This document shows, in pieces, positions 7,477-15,700 of a stretch of DNA of 64,000 nt; the stretch's first letter is position 1, and each line of letters begins with the position of its first letter. The notes under the pieces are model-generated. The model was not told the DNA's origin. It ran no database searches and worked only from the letters and a program-made list of their open reading frames with translations. A program made the position numbers and the translations under genes. Location: the NCBI RefSeq assembly GCF_035967765.1, contig NZ_JAYWIT010000010.1, one strand, 5' to 3'. The DNA is from Conexibacter stalactiti (GTDB lineage: Bacteria; Actinomycetota; Thermoleophilia; Solirubrobacterales; Solirubrobacteraceae).

Positions 7477-7847
7477 GCTCTGAACCGCGCTCGATCCATC
7501 GATGCCGACCCACCGCCACCGCGGACGCCTCTCCCAGTCGCGAGCCCGCCGAACAGCGGCCGCCCGGGCTGCTCTGCGCGCTCGGCGTGATCGCGGCGGA
7601 GGTTGTCCTCGAACATCAGCATCAGCTCCGAGGCCTGCAACGCCAGCCCGTGACAGAGGCGCAACATGGTCTTGAGCGTCGGGTTGATCTCCCCGCGCTC
7701 GACCGCCCCGACATAGTTGCGATGCAACCCCGACCGATCGCCCAACTGCTCCTGCGAGATGTCCCGGCGCGCGCGGAGCTGCCGCACCGCGTTGCCGAAC
7801 AGCAAGTGCTCACGCGACAGCGCGTGCGGGTTACGCTTCTTATGCAT
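7473..7847 (-). CDS. Xre-family HTH regulator
   Basis: 124 residues. Residues about 15-75 form a standard Xre/Cro helix-turn-helix (LRARRDISQEQLGDRSGLHR, NYVGAVERGEINPTLKTMLR). The tail is charged and Gly-rich. As first gene of the Xre-Xis-Int operon it is the likely repressor or switch for excision. Its start faces the 330-base gap before the TIR-like gene, so it could control that promoter too. Confidence 0.88.
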   Translation of the reverse strand: MHKKRNPHALSREHLLFGNAVRQLRARRDISQEQLGDRSGLHRNYVGAVERGEINPTLKTMLRLCHGLALQASELMLMFEDNLRRDHAERAEQPGRPLFGGLATGRGVRGGGGSASMDRARFRA

Positions 7848-7869
7848 GGGAGTTACCGCTCCTGTGCCG

Positions 7870-7910
7870 GGCCCGGGGGTGTTCCAGCACCTGCCGGGCC
7901 GCTTTTCGTT
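7870..7910 (+). terminator. Terminator-like hairpin in the Xre/TIR gap
   Basis: GGCCCGG at 7870-7876 pairs with CCGGGCC at 7894-7900, with further GGGTG/CACC pairing inside, followed by GCTTTTCGTT. In the plus direction this reads as a Rho-independent terminator. The only genes to its left are on the other strand, so it may insulate the TIR-like gene from antisense transcription or be a relict. The rest of the 7848-8179 gap is AT-richer and presumably holds the divergent promoters; I see no clear operator. Confidence 0.5.
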
Positions 7911-8179
7911 GTGAGCTGCTGACGCTACTCAGGCAACTGCGGAAGCTCTAGACGAGTTTGCAACAACTTTGCTCCCGGGGCCCTTGCTGGCCGTTGCTGG
8001 TCATCTGGGACTCCTCATGGTTGCTATTGGTGCTTTTCGTGCCGGATCAACCATTGGTTCAACGTTCTGCCAGCCAAAGAGAAATCCGTAGTCAAATTTC
8101 TTGGTTACGTGTTCAGCATGTGGCAAACTGTCATGCAGGCGCAGCTATTCTCCCTACACAAAGGAAATATTGGCCACCA

Positions 8180-9331
8180 ATGGCAATCAGATTGAAAGCA
8201 GACGCAGACAGCAGCAGAAGACGACGGCGGCTCAGTCAGGCAGACGTTCCTAGCCACACCCTCAACGAGGCCATCCGGGTAGCCCAAGCGCTCCGTGACG
8301 AGTATGCGTTGCAGCCTGCGTCGCCGATCCAGATTGCTCAAGCTCTCGGTATCAAGCCGACCTCGGGCGGTTTTCGCTCGATCACTGGCGCTGCCGTGGC
8401 CTACGGGCTCACGACAGGGGCCTACAACTCAGGCTCCATTGCCCTTACTGACCTCGGCGTCCGAGCAATCGCCCCTACCGAAGAAGGCGACGATCTCGCA
8501 GCCCTCCAAGAGGCATTCCTCAGACCACGCGTGCTTCGAGAATTTGTCACGAAGTATCGGGGAAACAAGTTTCCCCGCCCGGACATTGCCAACAACGTGC
8601 TCATCAGCATGGGCGTCCCACCTGAGGCCGCCTCTCGGGTGCAGGAACTGCTGAGAGCCGAGGCTCGTGAGCTGGGTTTGGTCACGGAGATCAAGGGCGA
8701 TCTCTTCTTCAACTCCGAACCGGCAACGGGCGTTCACCTGAAAGCTGATTTCAACGCGCCGCCAACGGGCCGGGACGCCGAGGATGAGCTTGACGTCGAT
8801 GAGCCGGAGAATTCGGACGAGGCGGTCTTTGGCGAGCCGCGGGACGGGAGAAGAAGTCCCGACTCTGGCTCAGCGCTCTCCGAGCGGCCCAACTCGATCT
8901 TCCTCGGTCACGGCAAGAACCGGAAGCCCCTTGAGCAACTCATCCGCGTGCTCGACGAGTGGGGCATTCCGCATAAGGAAGCGATCTACGAAGCCAACGC
9001 TGGTCGGCCAATCCCGCACAAGGTCGCGGAGACGATGCGCGAGTGCGGTGCCGCAGTTCTTATCTTCACCGCCGATGAGGAGTTCCGAGACGTTGACGGC
9101 AAGCCCCAATGGCGCCCCAGCGAGAACGTTATCCACGAGCTCGGTGCCGCCGGCGTCCTCTACGACAACCGCATCATCGTCTTCAAGGAAGAGGGTTTGA
9201 CGTTGGCGTCCAACTTCAGCTCGATTGGATATATCTCGTTCGAGAAGGACAAGTTGGAAGCGAAAGTGTTCGACTTGCTCCGGGAACTCCGAGCGTTCGA
9301 CATCATCAGCATCCGCGTAGGGGCCGCATAG
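8180..9331 (+). CDS. Winged-helix protein with C-terminal TIR-like (CAP12/Pycsar-type) nucleotide-binding domain
   Basis: 383 residues from ATG 8180. The frame stays open to 7958, but that part is Trp/Cys-rich and unlike protein. Residues 25-100 form a probable winged helix (IQIAQALGIKP then SGSIALTDLGVRAIAP); 105-178 are helical; 185-235 is an acidic linker. Residues 239-372 are a TIR-like domain of the PF10137 type: IFLGHGKNRKPLEQ, EANAGRPIP, and ENVIHELG with Glu320 in the place of the catalytic NADase Glu. Related domains degrade NAD on sensing a cyclic nucleotide in CBASS/Pycsar defence. No cyclase is adjacent, so either it senses through its own N-terminal domain or the signal comes from elsewhere. 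Confidence 0.82.
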   Translation: MAIRLKADADSSRRRRRLSQADVPSHTLNEAIRVAQALRDEYALQPASPIQIAQALGIKPTSGGFRSITGAAVAYGLTTGAYNSGSIALTDLGVRAIAPTEEGDDLAALQEAFLRPRVLREFVTKYRGNKFPRPDIANNVLISMGVPPEAASRVQELLRAEARELGLVTEIKGDLFFNSEPATGVHLKADFNAPPTGRDAEDELDVDEPENSDEAVFGEPRDGRRSPDSGSALSERPNSIFLGHGKNRKPLEQLIRVLDEWGIPHKEAIYEANAGRPIPHKVAETMRECGAAVLIFTADEEFRDVDGKPQWRPSENVIHELGAAGVLYDNRIIVFKEEGLTLASNFSSIGYISFEKDKLEAKVFDLLRELRAFDIISIRVGAA

Positions 9332-9372
9332 CCCCATGACCGGCAACGCCTCGTGATCGTCGTGCCGGACAC

Positions 9373-9594
9373 ATGAGGGGGAAGCTGCCTGCGGCTGCGG
9401 CTACGAGCCTCGGACCGATCGCGTGGTTCGTCTTTGATCCGGCTCGCTTTGGCGCCGTAGGCGAGACCGTGCTCGTTGTGCTGGTCTTGGCTGCCGTTGC
9501 TTCAGCCGTCTACGGCTTGTGGCTTCAGCGTGCCGAGCAGACGCTCGAACTTCTGGAACGACGCCGTGCACTGCGAAGCCGCGTGGATCGCTGA
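9373..9594 (+). CDS. Small membrane protein
   Basis: 73 residues. A hydrophobic segment at about 30-50 (ETVLVVLVLAAVASAVYGLW), and a weaker one before it, suggest one or two membrane helices; the C-terminus is basic and helical (LELLERRRALRSR). It starts 41 bases after the TIR-like gene in the same direction and could be its partner, but no family is recognised. The 236 bases after it, up to the convergent pentapeptide gene, hold nothing I can name. Confidence 0.45.
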   Translation: MRGKLPAAAATSLGPIAWFVFDPARFGAVGETVLVVLVLAAVASAVYGLWLQRAEQTLELLERRRALRSRVDR

Positions 9595-9830
9595 TGATTT
9601 GCGTTCACCAACGGGCGATCCACGAGGGCATGGCCTAGCTAAAAGCTGTCCGAGCGTGGCGTCCATCGCACTCCGTGCATCTAGTCTGTCCATGCTTTCG
9701 CGCGTCCGTCGCGATCGAGAGGCGGCGTCGCGGGTCCAGAACAGATGGAAAGCGGATGCTTGTGAGCCTTCGCGGGACGAGCCTCCGAGACGTCGGGCTG
9801 GCGACCGGAGCAGTTGGCTCGTCTTGCGCC

Positions 9831-11075
9831 CTAGCGGGGTCTTCGACCGGCGGGCGGACGCCCGGGAGGGTCGGTAACAGAGCCTCCCAGCAGATCGTGG
9901 AGAAAAAGGGGGTCTCTCTCCGCGCGATAGGCCTTACCGTCAGGCCCCCCGACTTGGATATGGACGGATGCTTCCCAGTAGTTAGCCGTCGAGCTGATCT
10001 TGGCGCCGGAAAGGCTCAGCCAGTCGAATGACGCGTGCTCAAACACAAGCCCTTCAAAACGGGCGTCCGCGGCCGAGTCGACCAAGGTGGATCGTCTTTC
10101 GGCGGGTGCGAATACGGCATTGTCGAACCCGGCTGACGTAAACGTCGCGTGCTCGAAGTCTGCGCTTCCTGTTATGTGCGCGTCGGTGAAGTTGGCACCG
10201 TCGCCAAAGGAACTACCGACAAATAGTGCGCCCTGACGAAACCTAGCCCTCACGGCCTCGAACGGCCCGTCGAATCGAGCATCTGAAAAATCCGCTAGAT
10301 CACCGAAGGACGTGCCGCTCAAGGACGTGTTGCCGAGGAACTGGGCGTCGCGCGCGTTGATGCGCTGAAAGTGAGAATCGTCGAGGAGGGTCGCGCCGTA
10401 GAACCGCGCACCCCGGAGGTCGAGCTCGCCAGTCATGGCGACATCGACGAGCGTCAAGTCGACCAGTTCCGCGCCGCGCAGATCGAGGTTCAGCGGTTCT
10501 GACCAATGATGGTCTGTGACAGACAGGTGCTGCGCAAGCAGGCGCTGGATCGTCTGCCGTACTTCCCGATCTCGCCCACGACGAACCGGTGATGGTTGTC
10601 CACCTGCCGGGTCAACTGGCTCTGGCTCGGGCGCGATGCGGAGATAACCGCACCAAACGTCAACGATCGTCTGGCGGAGTTGCGGCTCTTGCTCGGCGAG
10701 CCGGTCGAAGCTATAGATCCCTGCGAGTCGGACCGCCGGGTTCGGTGATCCAAGCTGGGTGGCCGCTGCGGCGTACAGCTCGTTCGCTCGACGCGCTTGC
10801 TCGTTCGATTGGGTCGCTCGATGGACCCGGCTTGCATGACGCAACGAAAGCGCGCCCACGGTCGCACTGACCACGGCGATGACTCCCGCGACGACCGCGA
10901 GAATTGCCGTGCGAACGCGGCCGATGTCGGCGGCGCGGTCAACCGGATCGGTGATTCTCGGGTCTGCCCATGAAGGAGCGACGTCATGAAGCAGTACGAA
11001 GAGCCCTATGAGGGCAGCTCCAATAAGCAGCGCCGCCAGGATGATTGCGGCGATCACCTTCAGCCCGTTGCGCAC
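9831..11075 (-). CDS. Membrane-anchored pentapeptide-repeat protein
   Basis: 414 residues. Two membrane helices at about 7-30 and 57-80 are followed by a short helical region (ELYAAAATQLGSPNPAVRLAG, the usual linker of this class). From about 195 to 365 come A(D/N)LXX-type pentapeptide repeats (LRGAELVDL, LRGARFYGA, FSDARFDG, FTDAHITG, FEHATF) that fold as a right-handed beta helix. The architecture matches actinobacterial membrane pentapeptide-repeat proteins of unknown role. It is the last cargo gene before the right attachment repeat. Whether it belongs to the element's function or is passenger DNA is unclear. Confidence 0.85.
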   Translation of the reverse strand: MRNGLKVIAAIILAALLIGAALIGLFVLLHDVAPSWADPRITDPVDRAADIGRVRTAILAVVAGVIAVVSATVGALSLRHASRVHRATQSNEQARRANELYAAAATQLGSPNPAVRLAGIYSFDRLAEQEPQLRQTIVDVWCGYLRIAPEPEPVDPAGGQPSPVRRGRDREVRQTIQRLLAQHLSVTDHHWSEPLNLDLRGAELVDLTLVDVAMTGELDLRGARFYGATLLDDSHFQRINARDAQFLGNTSLSGTSFGDLADFSDARFDGPFEAVRARFRQGALFVGSSFGDGANFTDAHITGSADFEHATFTSAGFDNAVFAPAERRSTLVDSAADARFEGLVFEHASFDWLSLSGAKISSTANYWEASVHIQVGGPDGKAYRAERDPLFLHDLLGGSVTDPPGRPPAGRRPR

Positions 11076-11217
11076 ACCGCTATCGAACCAGGATTCAGCC
11101 CGAAGGGAGCGGGTTGTTCGTCGCCGCCGTCGCCCCTTCGCCTCCCAACTGCTTGTCCCCTTTTTGTTCCCTCGCCCGATTTTCGGCCGTTTTTAGAATC
11201 GGACCGCCGGACGAAAA

Positions 11218-11286
11218 CAGCGAACTAGCAGGCACTTCGTAAAGTCGGGGCGCCGGGATTCGAACCCGGGACCTCTCGCTCCCAAA
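11218..11286. repeat. Right attachment repeat
   Basis: Identical to 1768-1836. It contributes the 3' half of the intact tRNA-Pro, so integration kept the tRNA functional. A 25-base sequence 46 bases to its left (11148-11172) repeats 1930-1954 with one mismatch. Confidence 0.9.
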
Positions 11287-11318
11287 GCGAGCGCGCTACC
11301 AGGCTGCGCCACGCCCCG
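11245..11318 (-). tRNA. tRNA-Pro(UGG)
   Basis: 74 bases fold as a full cloverleaf: acceptor CGGGGCG/CGCCCCG, D-arm with AGCCTGGTA, anticodon stem CTCGC/GCGAG with loop TTTGGGA (anticodon TGG), T-arm CCGGG/CCCGG with TTCGAAT, discriminator A. CCA is not encoded. The 3' half is duplicated at 1795-1836. Confidence 0.97.
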
Positions 11319-11373
11319 CGACTCCGGTCGAGTATACGTCCGTTCCGGAGGGCGGCTACCGTCTCTGGACGGT

Positions 11374-11880
11374 ATGGGCGTGACGCACATGTATGCCGCG
11401 CTGACGCGGTGGGCCGGGTCGACCGGGGTCGGGTACGACGGGTACGACCGCGCGCACGAGGCGATCGCGCTGGCTACGGCGGCGACCCCGACCGCGGAGG
11501 ACAAGCCACCAGTCGGCCCGGCAGAGCTGTCCCTCACCGCCGACCCCGCGTTCAACGGCGACCCGGCCCTCCTCAACCCGGAGCAGCTGCTGCTGCTCGC
11601 GGCCAGCTCCTGTCAGCTGCTCAGCTTTCTCGCGGTCGCGGCGCGGGCGCGGATCGACGTGGTCGGCTACGAGGACAGCGCCGTCGCCGAGATGCCGGAG
11701 GAGCCGCGGCCGGCGCGGGTGACGCGGATCGTGCTGCGGCCCCGCATCACGATCCGGGGCACGCTGCCGCAGGGCACCCGGCTGCTGCATCTCGTCGAGG
11801 TCGCGCACAGAGAGTGCTTCATCGCGAACTCGCTCACGAGCGAGATCGAGATCCAGCCGAGCTTCGCGCGGGCGCAGTAG
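11374..11880 (+). CDS. OsmC family peroxiredoxin-like protein
   Basis: 168 residues. The N-terminus (YDGYDRAHEAIAL) and NPEQLLLLAASSCQLLSFLAVAA, with the first reactive Cys in the long central helix, are typical of the OsmC/Ohr fold. The second Cys is in VAHRECFIANSL near the C-terminus. Such proteins reduce organic hydroperoxides through a Cys pair. It stands alone just beyond the tRNA, facing away from it. A second OsmC protein lies at 15701-16096. Confidence 0.88.
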   Translation: MGVTHMYAALTRWAGSTGVGYDGYDRAHEAIALATAATPTAEDKPPVGPAELSLTADPAFNGDPALLNPEQLLLLAASSCQLLSFLAVAARARIDVVGYEDSAVAEMPEEPRPARVTRIVLRPRITIRGTLPQGTRLLHLVEVAHRECFIANSLTSEIEIQPSFARAQ

Positions 11881-11901
11881 CGCCCGGCCCGGCCCAGCCC
11901 G

Positions 11902-11964
11902 GCCCGCCCCGCTCAGCACGCAGCCCGCCCCGCTCAGCACGCAGCCCGCCCCATTCAACACGCA
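11902..11964. repeat. Three tandem 21-bp units
   Basis: GCCCGCCCCGCTCAGCACGC followed by A repeats at 11902-11922 and 11923-11943 exactly, and at 11944-11964 with three changes. The array covers the stop codon of the DUF11 protein (11955-11957) and the space to the convergent OsmC gene. Unit length is a multiple of three, so slippage could lengthen a coding frame. Confidence 0.85.
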
Positions 11965-14273
11965 GCCCGTGCCGTCGGCGAGCCCGGCCAACCCGCCGCG
12001 GCCGCCGCGCACGGCCCCGGCCGCAGCGGCACGACGCGCACAACAACCCGCGCCGTCGCAACCCGCCCGCCAGCGACATTCGCCCCCACCGCACGCGCCA
12101 CGTTCGCCACGCTCACCAGTCGCCCGCCCGCCAGCTCCGCCGCAACGCCCGCCCCGCCACGCTCCCCACCAACCCGCGCATCCACGCCGAACCGCAGCGC
12201 CCGCCCCGGTGCCAGCGCCCGCGCCGCCTTCCAGCAGACCCGCGTCGACGAGCGCGAGACCGTCCCGACCGATCCGACGATGCTCAGCAGCTCCACGCCC
12301 GGCCCCGCGACGTCGCAGACCCGCACGCCGCGCGCCGCAACGCCGCCGACCGATCGGACGACGATCGCGTACGAGACGACCTCGCCGGGACGTGCGCGGC
12401 GCACGGAAGCCCGCTTCGTCACCCGCAGCGCCGCCGGCCGGGCGACCCGGCCCGCCCCTCTCACGACGATCCGGCGCGTCGCGATCCCGTCGCCGCGCAC
12501 CGTCACCACCGGCCGCAGCAGCGCGCCCGCGCGCCGCGGGACCGCCCGCACGCGCAGCACCACGCGCTCGCCCGGGTCGAGCGTCCCGACCGCGCATCTG
12601 GCGATCGCGCCCTCGATCACGCATCTGCCCTCTTCCACCGACGCCGACAGCAGCCGTGCGCCCGGCACCGCGACCGTCACCACGACGTCCGCGATCGGCG
12701 CGCTCGTCTCGTTCGCGAGCACCGACCGCACAAGCACCGGCTCGCCGACGACCGGCGGCGACGGCGTCACCTCCGTCACGACTGAGATCGGCGGCGCACC
12801 CGCATCATCCGGCACCACCGGGGCCACGGGCGCAACCGGCACCGGCACCACCGGTACCTGTACGACCGTCCGCACTTCCCCGCTCGCCCCGCTCACCGGC
12901 TGCCCCGCCGTCACGCCCCGCCCCGCGGCCGAGGCCACGTTCACGATCTGGTCTCCGTCACGCACGCCAGCCCCGACGACGACCTCGAAGACCGCGCTCG
13001 CCGACCCACCCGGCGCGATCGTGCCGAGCGAGACCGCGCTCGGCGAGGACGCCGCCGTCCCACCCGGCGCCGGATCGCTCACGACCACATCGGCCGCCGC
13101 GTCGTCGCCCGTGTTGGAGACCGTCACCGTGTACCGCAGCAGGTCGCCTGGCGACGCCGCCGCGCCCGAGGCGCCGCCACCGCCCCGCGTCACGTTCACC
13201 ACGCTCTTCGTGACCGACAGCAGCGGCGCCGACAGCTCAGTCGTCAGCGACACCATCGGCGTCAGATACTGGTCGAGCGTCGTCGACAGCTCCAGCGTCG
13301 CGCTCGTCGCGCCGTTGGCGATCAGGCCGTTGGTGACGATCCGGTCGGCGTCGAAGCCGAGCTGGTTGACGTAGCCGGGCGCACGCGCCGCGCCGGTGTC
13401 GACGCCCTCGGCCGAGATCGAGCTGTTGAAGAGGTTGCTGGCCGGGTTGGCGGCATCGGTGAGCGGCTGCCCGCCGAGCAGCGCTCTGTCGCCGGCGCTG
13501 CCGCGGTCGCCCTCGTAGGCGATCAGCCCGACCGCGGTGCGGACCGCCCCAGCCTGCGGCGTGACGAAGCCGCTCACCGTCAGCGACAGCGGCGGGTCAC
13601 CCTGCTGGATCGCCGCGAGCCCGTCGAAGACGGTCAGGTTGCGCAGCGGCTGGCTCGCCGATCTGAAGACGACGACGAGCCCCCACCCCGCATAGCGGTC
13701 GAGCCCGGTGCCCGCCTGCACGTTGGCGACCGACCACTGCCCCACCCCGCCCGCCTGCACCAGCGCGGTCACGTCGGCGAAGCCGCTGTACGCGCCCGGC
13801 ACCGCGCTGCTGTCGGCGACCGCGCCATTCACTGCCGTCCAGGCAGACAAGCCCGGCCCGCGCAGCAGCACCGAGCCGCGCGCGCCCGGCGTCGCCGCCG
13901 GCAGCCCGCCGCTGCCGGCCGACACCCGCCCGCCCCAATAGAGCCCGGCGAACAACACGCTCGATCCCACCGGCGGCGCGTACGTGGAGGTCGAGGAGTT
14001 GAACGTCGCGGGGTCGCCGTCGACGTCGACGAAGCCCATCGCGTAGCCGTTGTTGTTGAGCGCGGCGCCGCTCGCTGTCCCCGCCTGCGCGGCGGCGCAG
14101 CCCGCCACCGCGGCCGGGCAGGTCATCAGCGTGTCGCCGGTCACCCAGATGCCGCCGTTGTCGTTGGCCGAGTAGCGCACGACGAACGGCTGCTCGACGA
14201 CCGCGCGGGCGCTCTCGCTCATGAGAAGCACGGCCAGCAACAGCACGCAGAGGCCCGACACCAGGCGAGACAC
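11955..14273 (-). CDS. Large secreted surface protein with DUF11 repeats
   Basis: 772 residues from a GTG start with a signal peptide ending about residue 24. An N-terminal beta-rich module (about 25-345: VRYSANDNGGIWVTGDTLM, LFAGLYWGGR, FDGLAAIQQGDP) resembles the surface module often found ahead of DUF11 domains. Two DUF11/CARDB-like immunoglobulin-type domains are visible: SVTKSVVNVTRGG with DLLRYTVTVSNTGDDAAADV around 352-450, and LRVTKRASVRRARPGEVVSY around 645-740, with another less typical one between. No LPXTG or membrane anchor is seen at the C-terminus, which ends in Ala/Gly/Arg-rich sequence. It is probably cell-surface or matrix associated. Confidence 0.8.
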   Translation of the reverse strand: MSRLVSGLCVLLLAVLLMSESARAVVEQPFVVRYSANDNGGIWVTGDTLMTCPAAVAGCAAAQAGTASGAALNNNGYAMGFVDVDGDPATFNSSTSTYAPPVGSSVLFAGLYWGGRVSAGSGGLPAATPGARGSVLLRGPGLSAWTAVNGAVADSSAVPGAYSGFADVTALVQAGGVGQWSVANVQAGTGLDRYAGWGLVVVFRSASQPLRNLTVFDGLAAIQQGDPPLSLTVSGFVTPQAGAVRTAVGLIAYEGDRGSAGDRALLGGQPLTDAANPASNLFNSSISAEGVDTGAARAPGYVNQLGFDADRIVTNGLIANGATSATLELSTTLDQYLTPMVSLTTELSAPLLSVTKSVVNVTRGGGGASGAAASPGDLLRYTVTVSNTGDDAAADVVVSDPAPGGTAASSPSAVSLGTIAPGGSASAVFEVVVGAGVRDGDQIVNVASAAGRGVTAGQPVSGASGEVRTVVQVPVVPVPVAPVAPVVPDDAGAPPISVVTEVTPSPPVVGEPVLVRSVLANETSAPIADVVVTVAVPGARLLSASVEEGRCVIEGAIARCAVGTLDPGERVVLRVRAVPRRAGALLRPVVTVRGDGIATRRIVVRGAGRVARPAALRVTKRASVRRARPGEVVSYAIVVRSVGGVAARGVRVCDVAGPGVELLSIVGSVGTVSRSSTRVCWKAARALAPGRALRFGVDARVGGERGGAGVAAELAGGRLVSVANVARAVGANVAGGRVATARVVVRVVPLRPGPCAAAAAGWPGSPTARAAC

Positions 14274-14342
14274 ACCGCGTCCCTACCCACCTGAACAACT
14301 GGTTGAACCCCGGGCGGACGCCGCACCAACTAGCCTGCGCCC

Positions 14343-15638
14343 ATGGCCGAGATCCTGCCGTTGACCGCGCTCCACTACGACCTGGCGACGGCCGGGCCGC
14401 TCCAGGCGCTCGCCGCGCCGCCCTACGACGTGATCGACGAGGAGCAGCGTGCCGAGCTGGCGGCGCAGTCGCCCTACAACGTCGTCCACCTCGACCTCCC
14501 CGCGCCCCCGCCCGCCGGCGACGGCACCGGCGACCAGTACGACCACGCCGCGCAGCTGCTGGAGAGCTGGCGCGCCGAGAAGGCCCTCGTGCGCGACCCC
14601 GTCCCCGCGATCTGGCCGCTGCAGCAGGAGTACGTCGGCCCCGACGGCCGCAGACGGATCCGCAACGGCTTCCTCTGCAGAGTCCGCGTCGAGCCCTACG
14701 GCGCCGGCCGCATCCGCCCGCACGAGCGCACCCATCCCGGTCCCAAGGAGGACCGGCTGCGCCTGACGCGCGCCACGCGCGCCAACCTCAGCCCCATCTT
14801 CAGCCTCTACTCCGACCCGGGCAGCACCGCCTGGAGCGCGCTCACGCCGCACGTGCGCACCACCGCCCCGTTCGCGGAAACCCAAGACGCCGACGGCACC
14901 GTCAACCGCCTCTGGCGAGTGACCGAGCCAAACGCGCTGGAGACCGTCGTCGAGGCGGTCGCCGAGGCCGAGCTGCTGATCGCCGACGGTCACCATCGCT
15001 ACGAGACCGCGCGCGTCTACGCCGAGGAGATCGGCGGCGAGGGACCGCATCGCTGGGTGCTGATGTGCCTCGTCGCGCTCGAGGATCCCGGCCTGACCGT
15101 CTTCCCCACCCACCGCCTCGTCAGCGGGATCGAGAGCGACCCCGACCGCCAGGACGCGCTCGACCGCGTGATCCGCGAGCAGTTCGACGTCAGCGAGCTG
15201 CCCGATCGCGGCTCGCTCGTGCCCGACCCGCGCGGCGGCGACGAACGGGTCCAGTTCGGCTACATGGACGCGCGCGGTCAGGTCCCCTACCTGCTCGCGC
15301 TGAAGGAGGAGTCGATCGCCGAGGATCTGCTCGGCGGGCGCAGCGAGGCCTACCAGCGGCTCGACACGGCGGTGCTGGAGGCGGTGATCCTCAAGCACGC
15401 GCTCGGCATGAGCGACGAGCAGATCGACCACAGAGACGGGCTCGACTACGCGCGCGACTTCGAAGAGGCGCTCGACCTGCTGGACAGCGAGGAGGTCGAC
15501 GCCGGCTTCTTCATGGCTCCGACCCCGATCGAGCAGGTCCAGGAGGTCGCCGAGGCGGGCGAGAGCATGCCGCCGAAGTCGACCTACTTCTTCCCGAAGG
15601 TCCCGACCGGATTGCTCTTCAACCCGCTGTTCGATTAG
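14343..15638 (+). CDS. DUF1015 family protein
   Basis: 431 residues, full length for the family. Conserved blocks include APPYDVIDEEQRAEL near the N-terminus, SPYNVVHLDLP, and LLIADGHHRYETARVYAEE around 215-235 with the family's invariant GHHRYE. It ends PKSTYFFPKVPTGLLFNPL, the usual C-terminal signature. The family is a predicted SpoOJ/ParA/ParB/RepB-like group of unknown biochemical function, often near amino-acid or detoxification genes. The next gene is an OsmC protein 62 bases downstream. Confidence 0.92.
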   Translation: MAEILPLTALHYDLATAGPLQALAAPPYDVIDEEQRAELAAQSPYNVVHLDLPAPPPAGDGTGDQYDHAAQLLESWRAEKALVRDPVPAIWPLQQEYVGPDGRRRIRNGFLCRVRVEPYGAGRIRPHERTHPGPKEDRLRLTRATRANLSPIFSLYSDPGSTAWSALTPHVRTTAPFAETQDADGTVNRLWRVTEPNALETVVEAVAEAELLIADGHHRYETARVYAEEIGGEGPHRWVLMCLVALEDPGLTVFPTHRLVSGIESDPDRQDALDRVIREQFDVSELPDRGSLVPDPRGGDERVQFGYMDARGQVPYLLALKEESIAEDLLGGRSEAYQRLDTAVLEAVILKHALGMSDEQIDHRDGLDYARDFEEALDLLDSEEVDAGFFMAPTPIEQVQEVAEAGESMPPKSTYFFPKVPTGLLFNPLFD

Positions 15639-15700
15639 GGCCGAACGTCTCGCTACGATGGGCGCCGCTCTCAACGACTCCGACCAGTGAAGGACGATGC

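Larger units (their letters stand above)
1768..11286. mobile_element. Integrated element at tRNA-Pro, bounded by 69-bp direct repeats
   Basis: The region between exact direct repeats 1768-1836 and 11218-11286 carries an Xre-Xis-tyrosine integrase operon plus accessory cargo: GHKL ATPase, toxin-antitoxin pair, TIR-like protein and pentapeptide-repeat protein. The repeat includes the 3' half of tRNA-Pro, the usual attB site of tyrosine recombinases. Near-identical 25-base direct repeats (one mismatch) sit just inside the two ends at 1930-1954 and 11148-11172 and are candidate integrase arm-binding sites. Stretches such as 3400-3600 and 8030-8200 are visibly poorer in GC than the surrounding chromosome. 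No conjugation or phage structural genes were seen, so the element is a mobilisable or satellite-type island, or a remnant. Confidence 0.85.

Noticed and set aside
7958..8179. N-terminal extension of the TIR-like protein
   Set aside because: Trp/Cys-rich, lower GC and without a ribosome site; the ATG at 8180 begins protein-like sequence.
11409..13213. Pro/Arg-rich plus-strand frames opposite the DUF11 gene
   Set aside because: Composition reflects the complement of Gly/Ala/Val-rich surface protein; no ribosome site.
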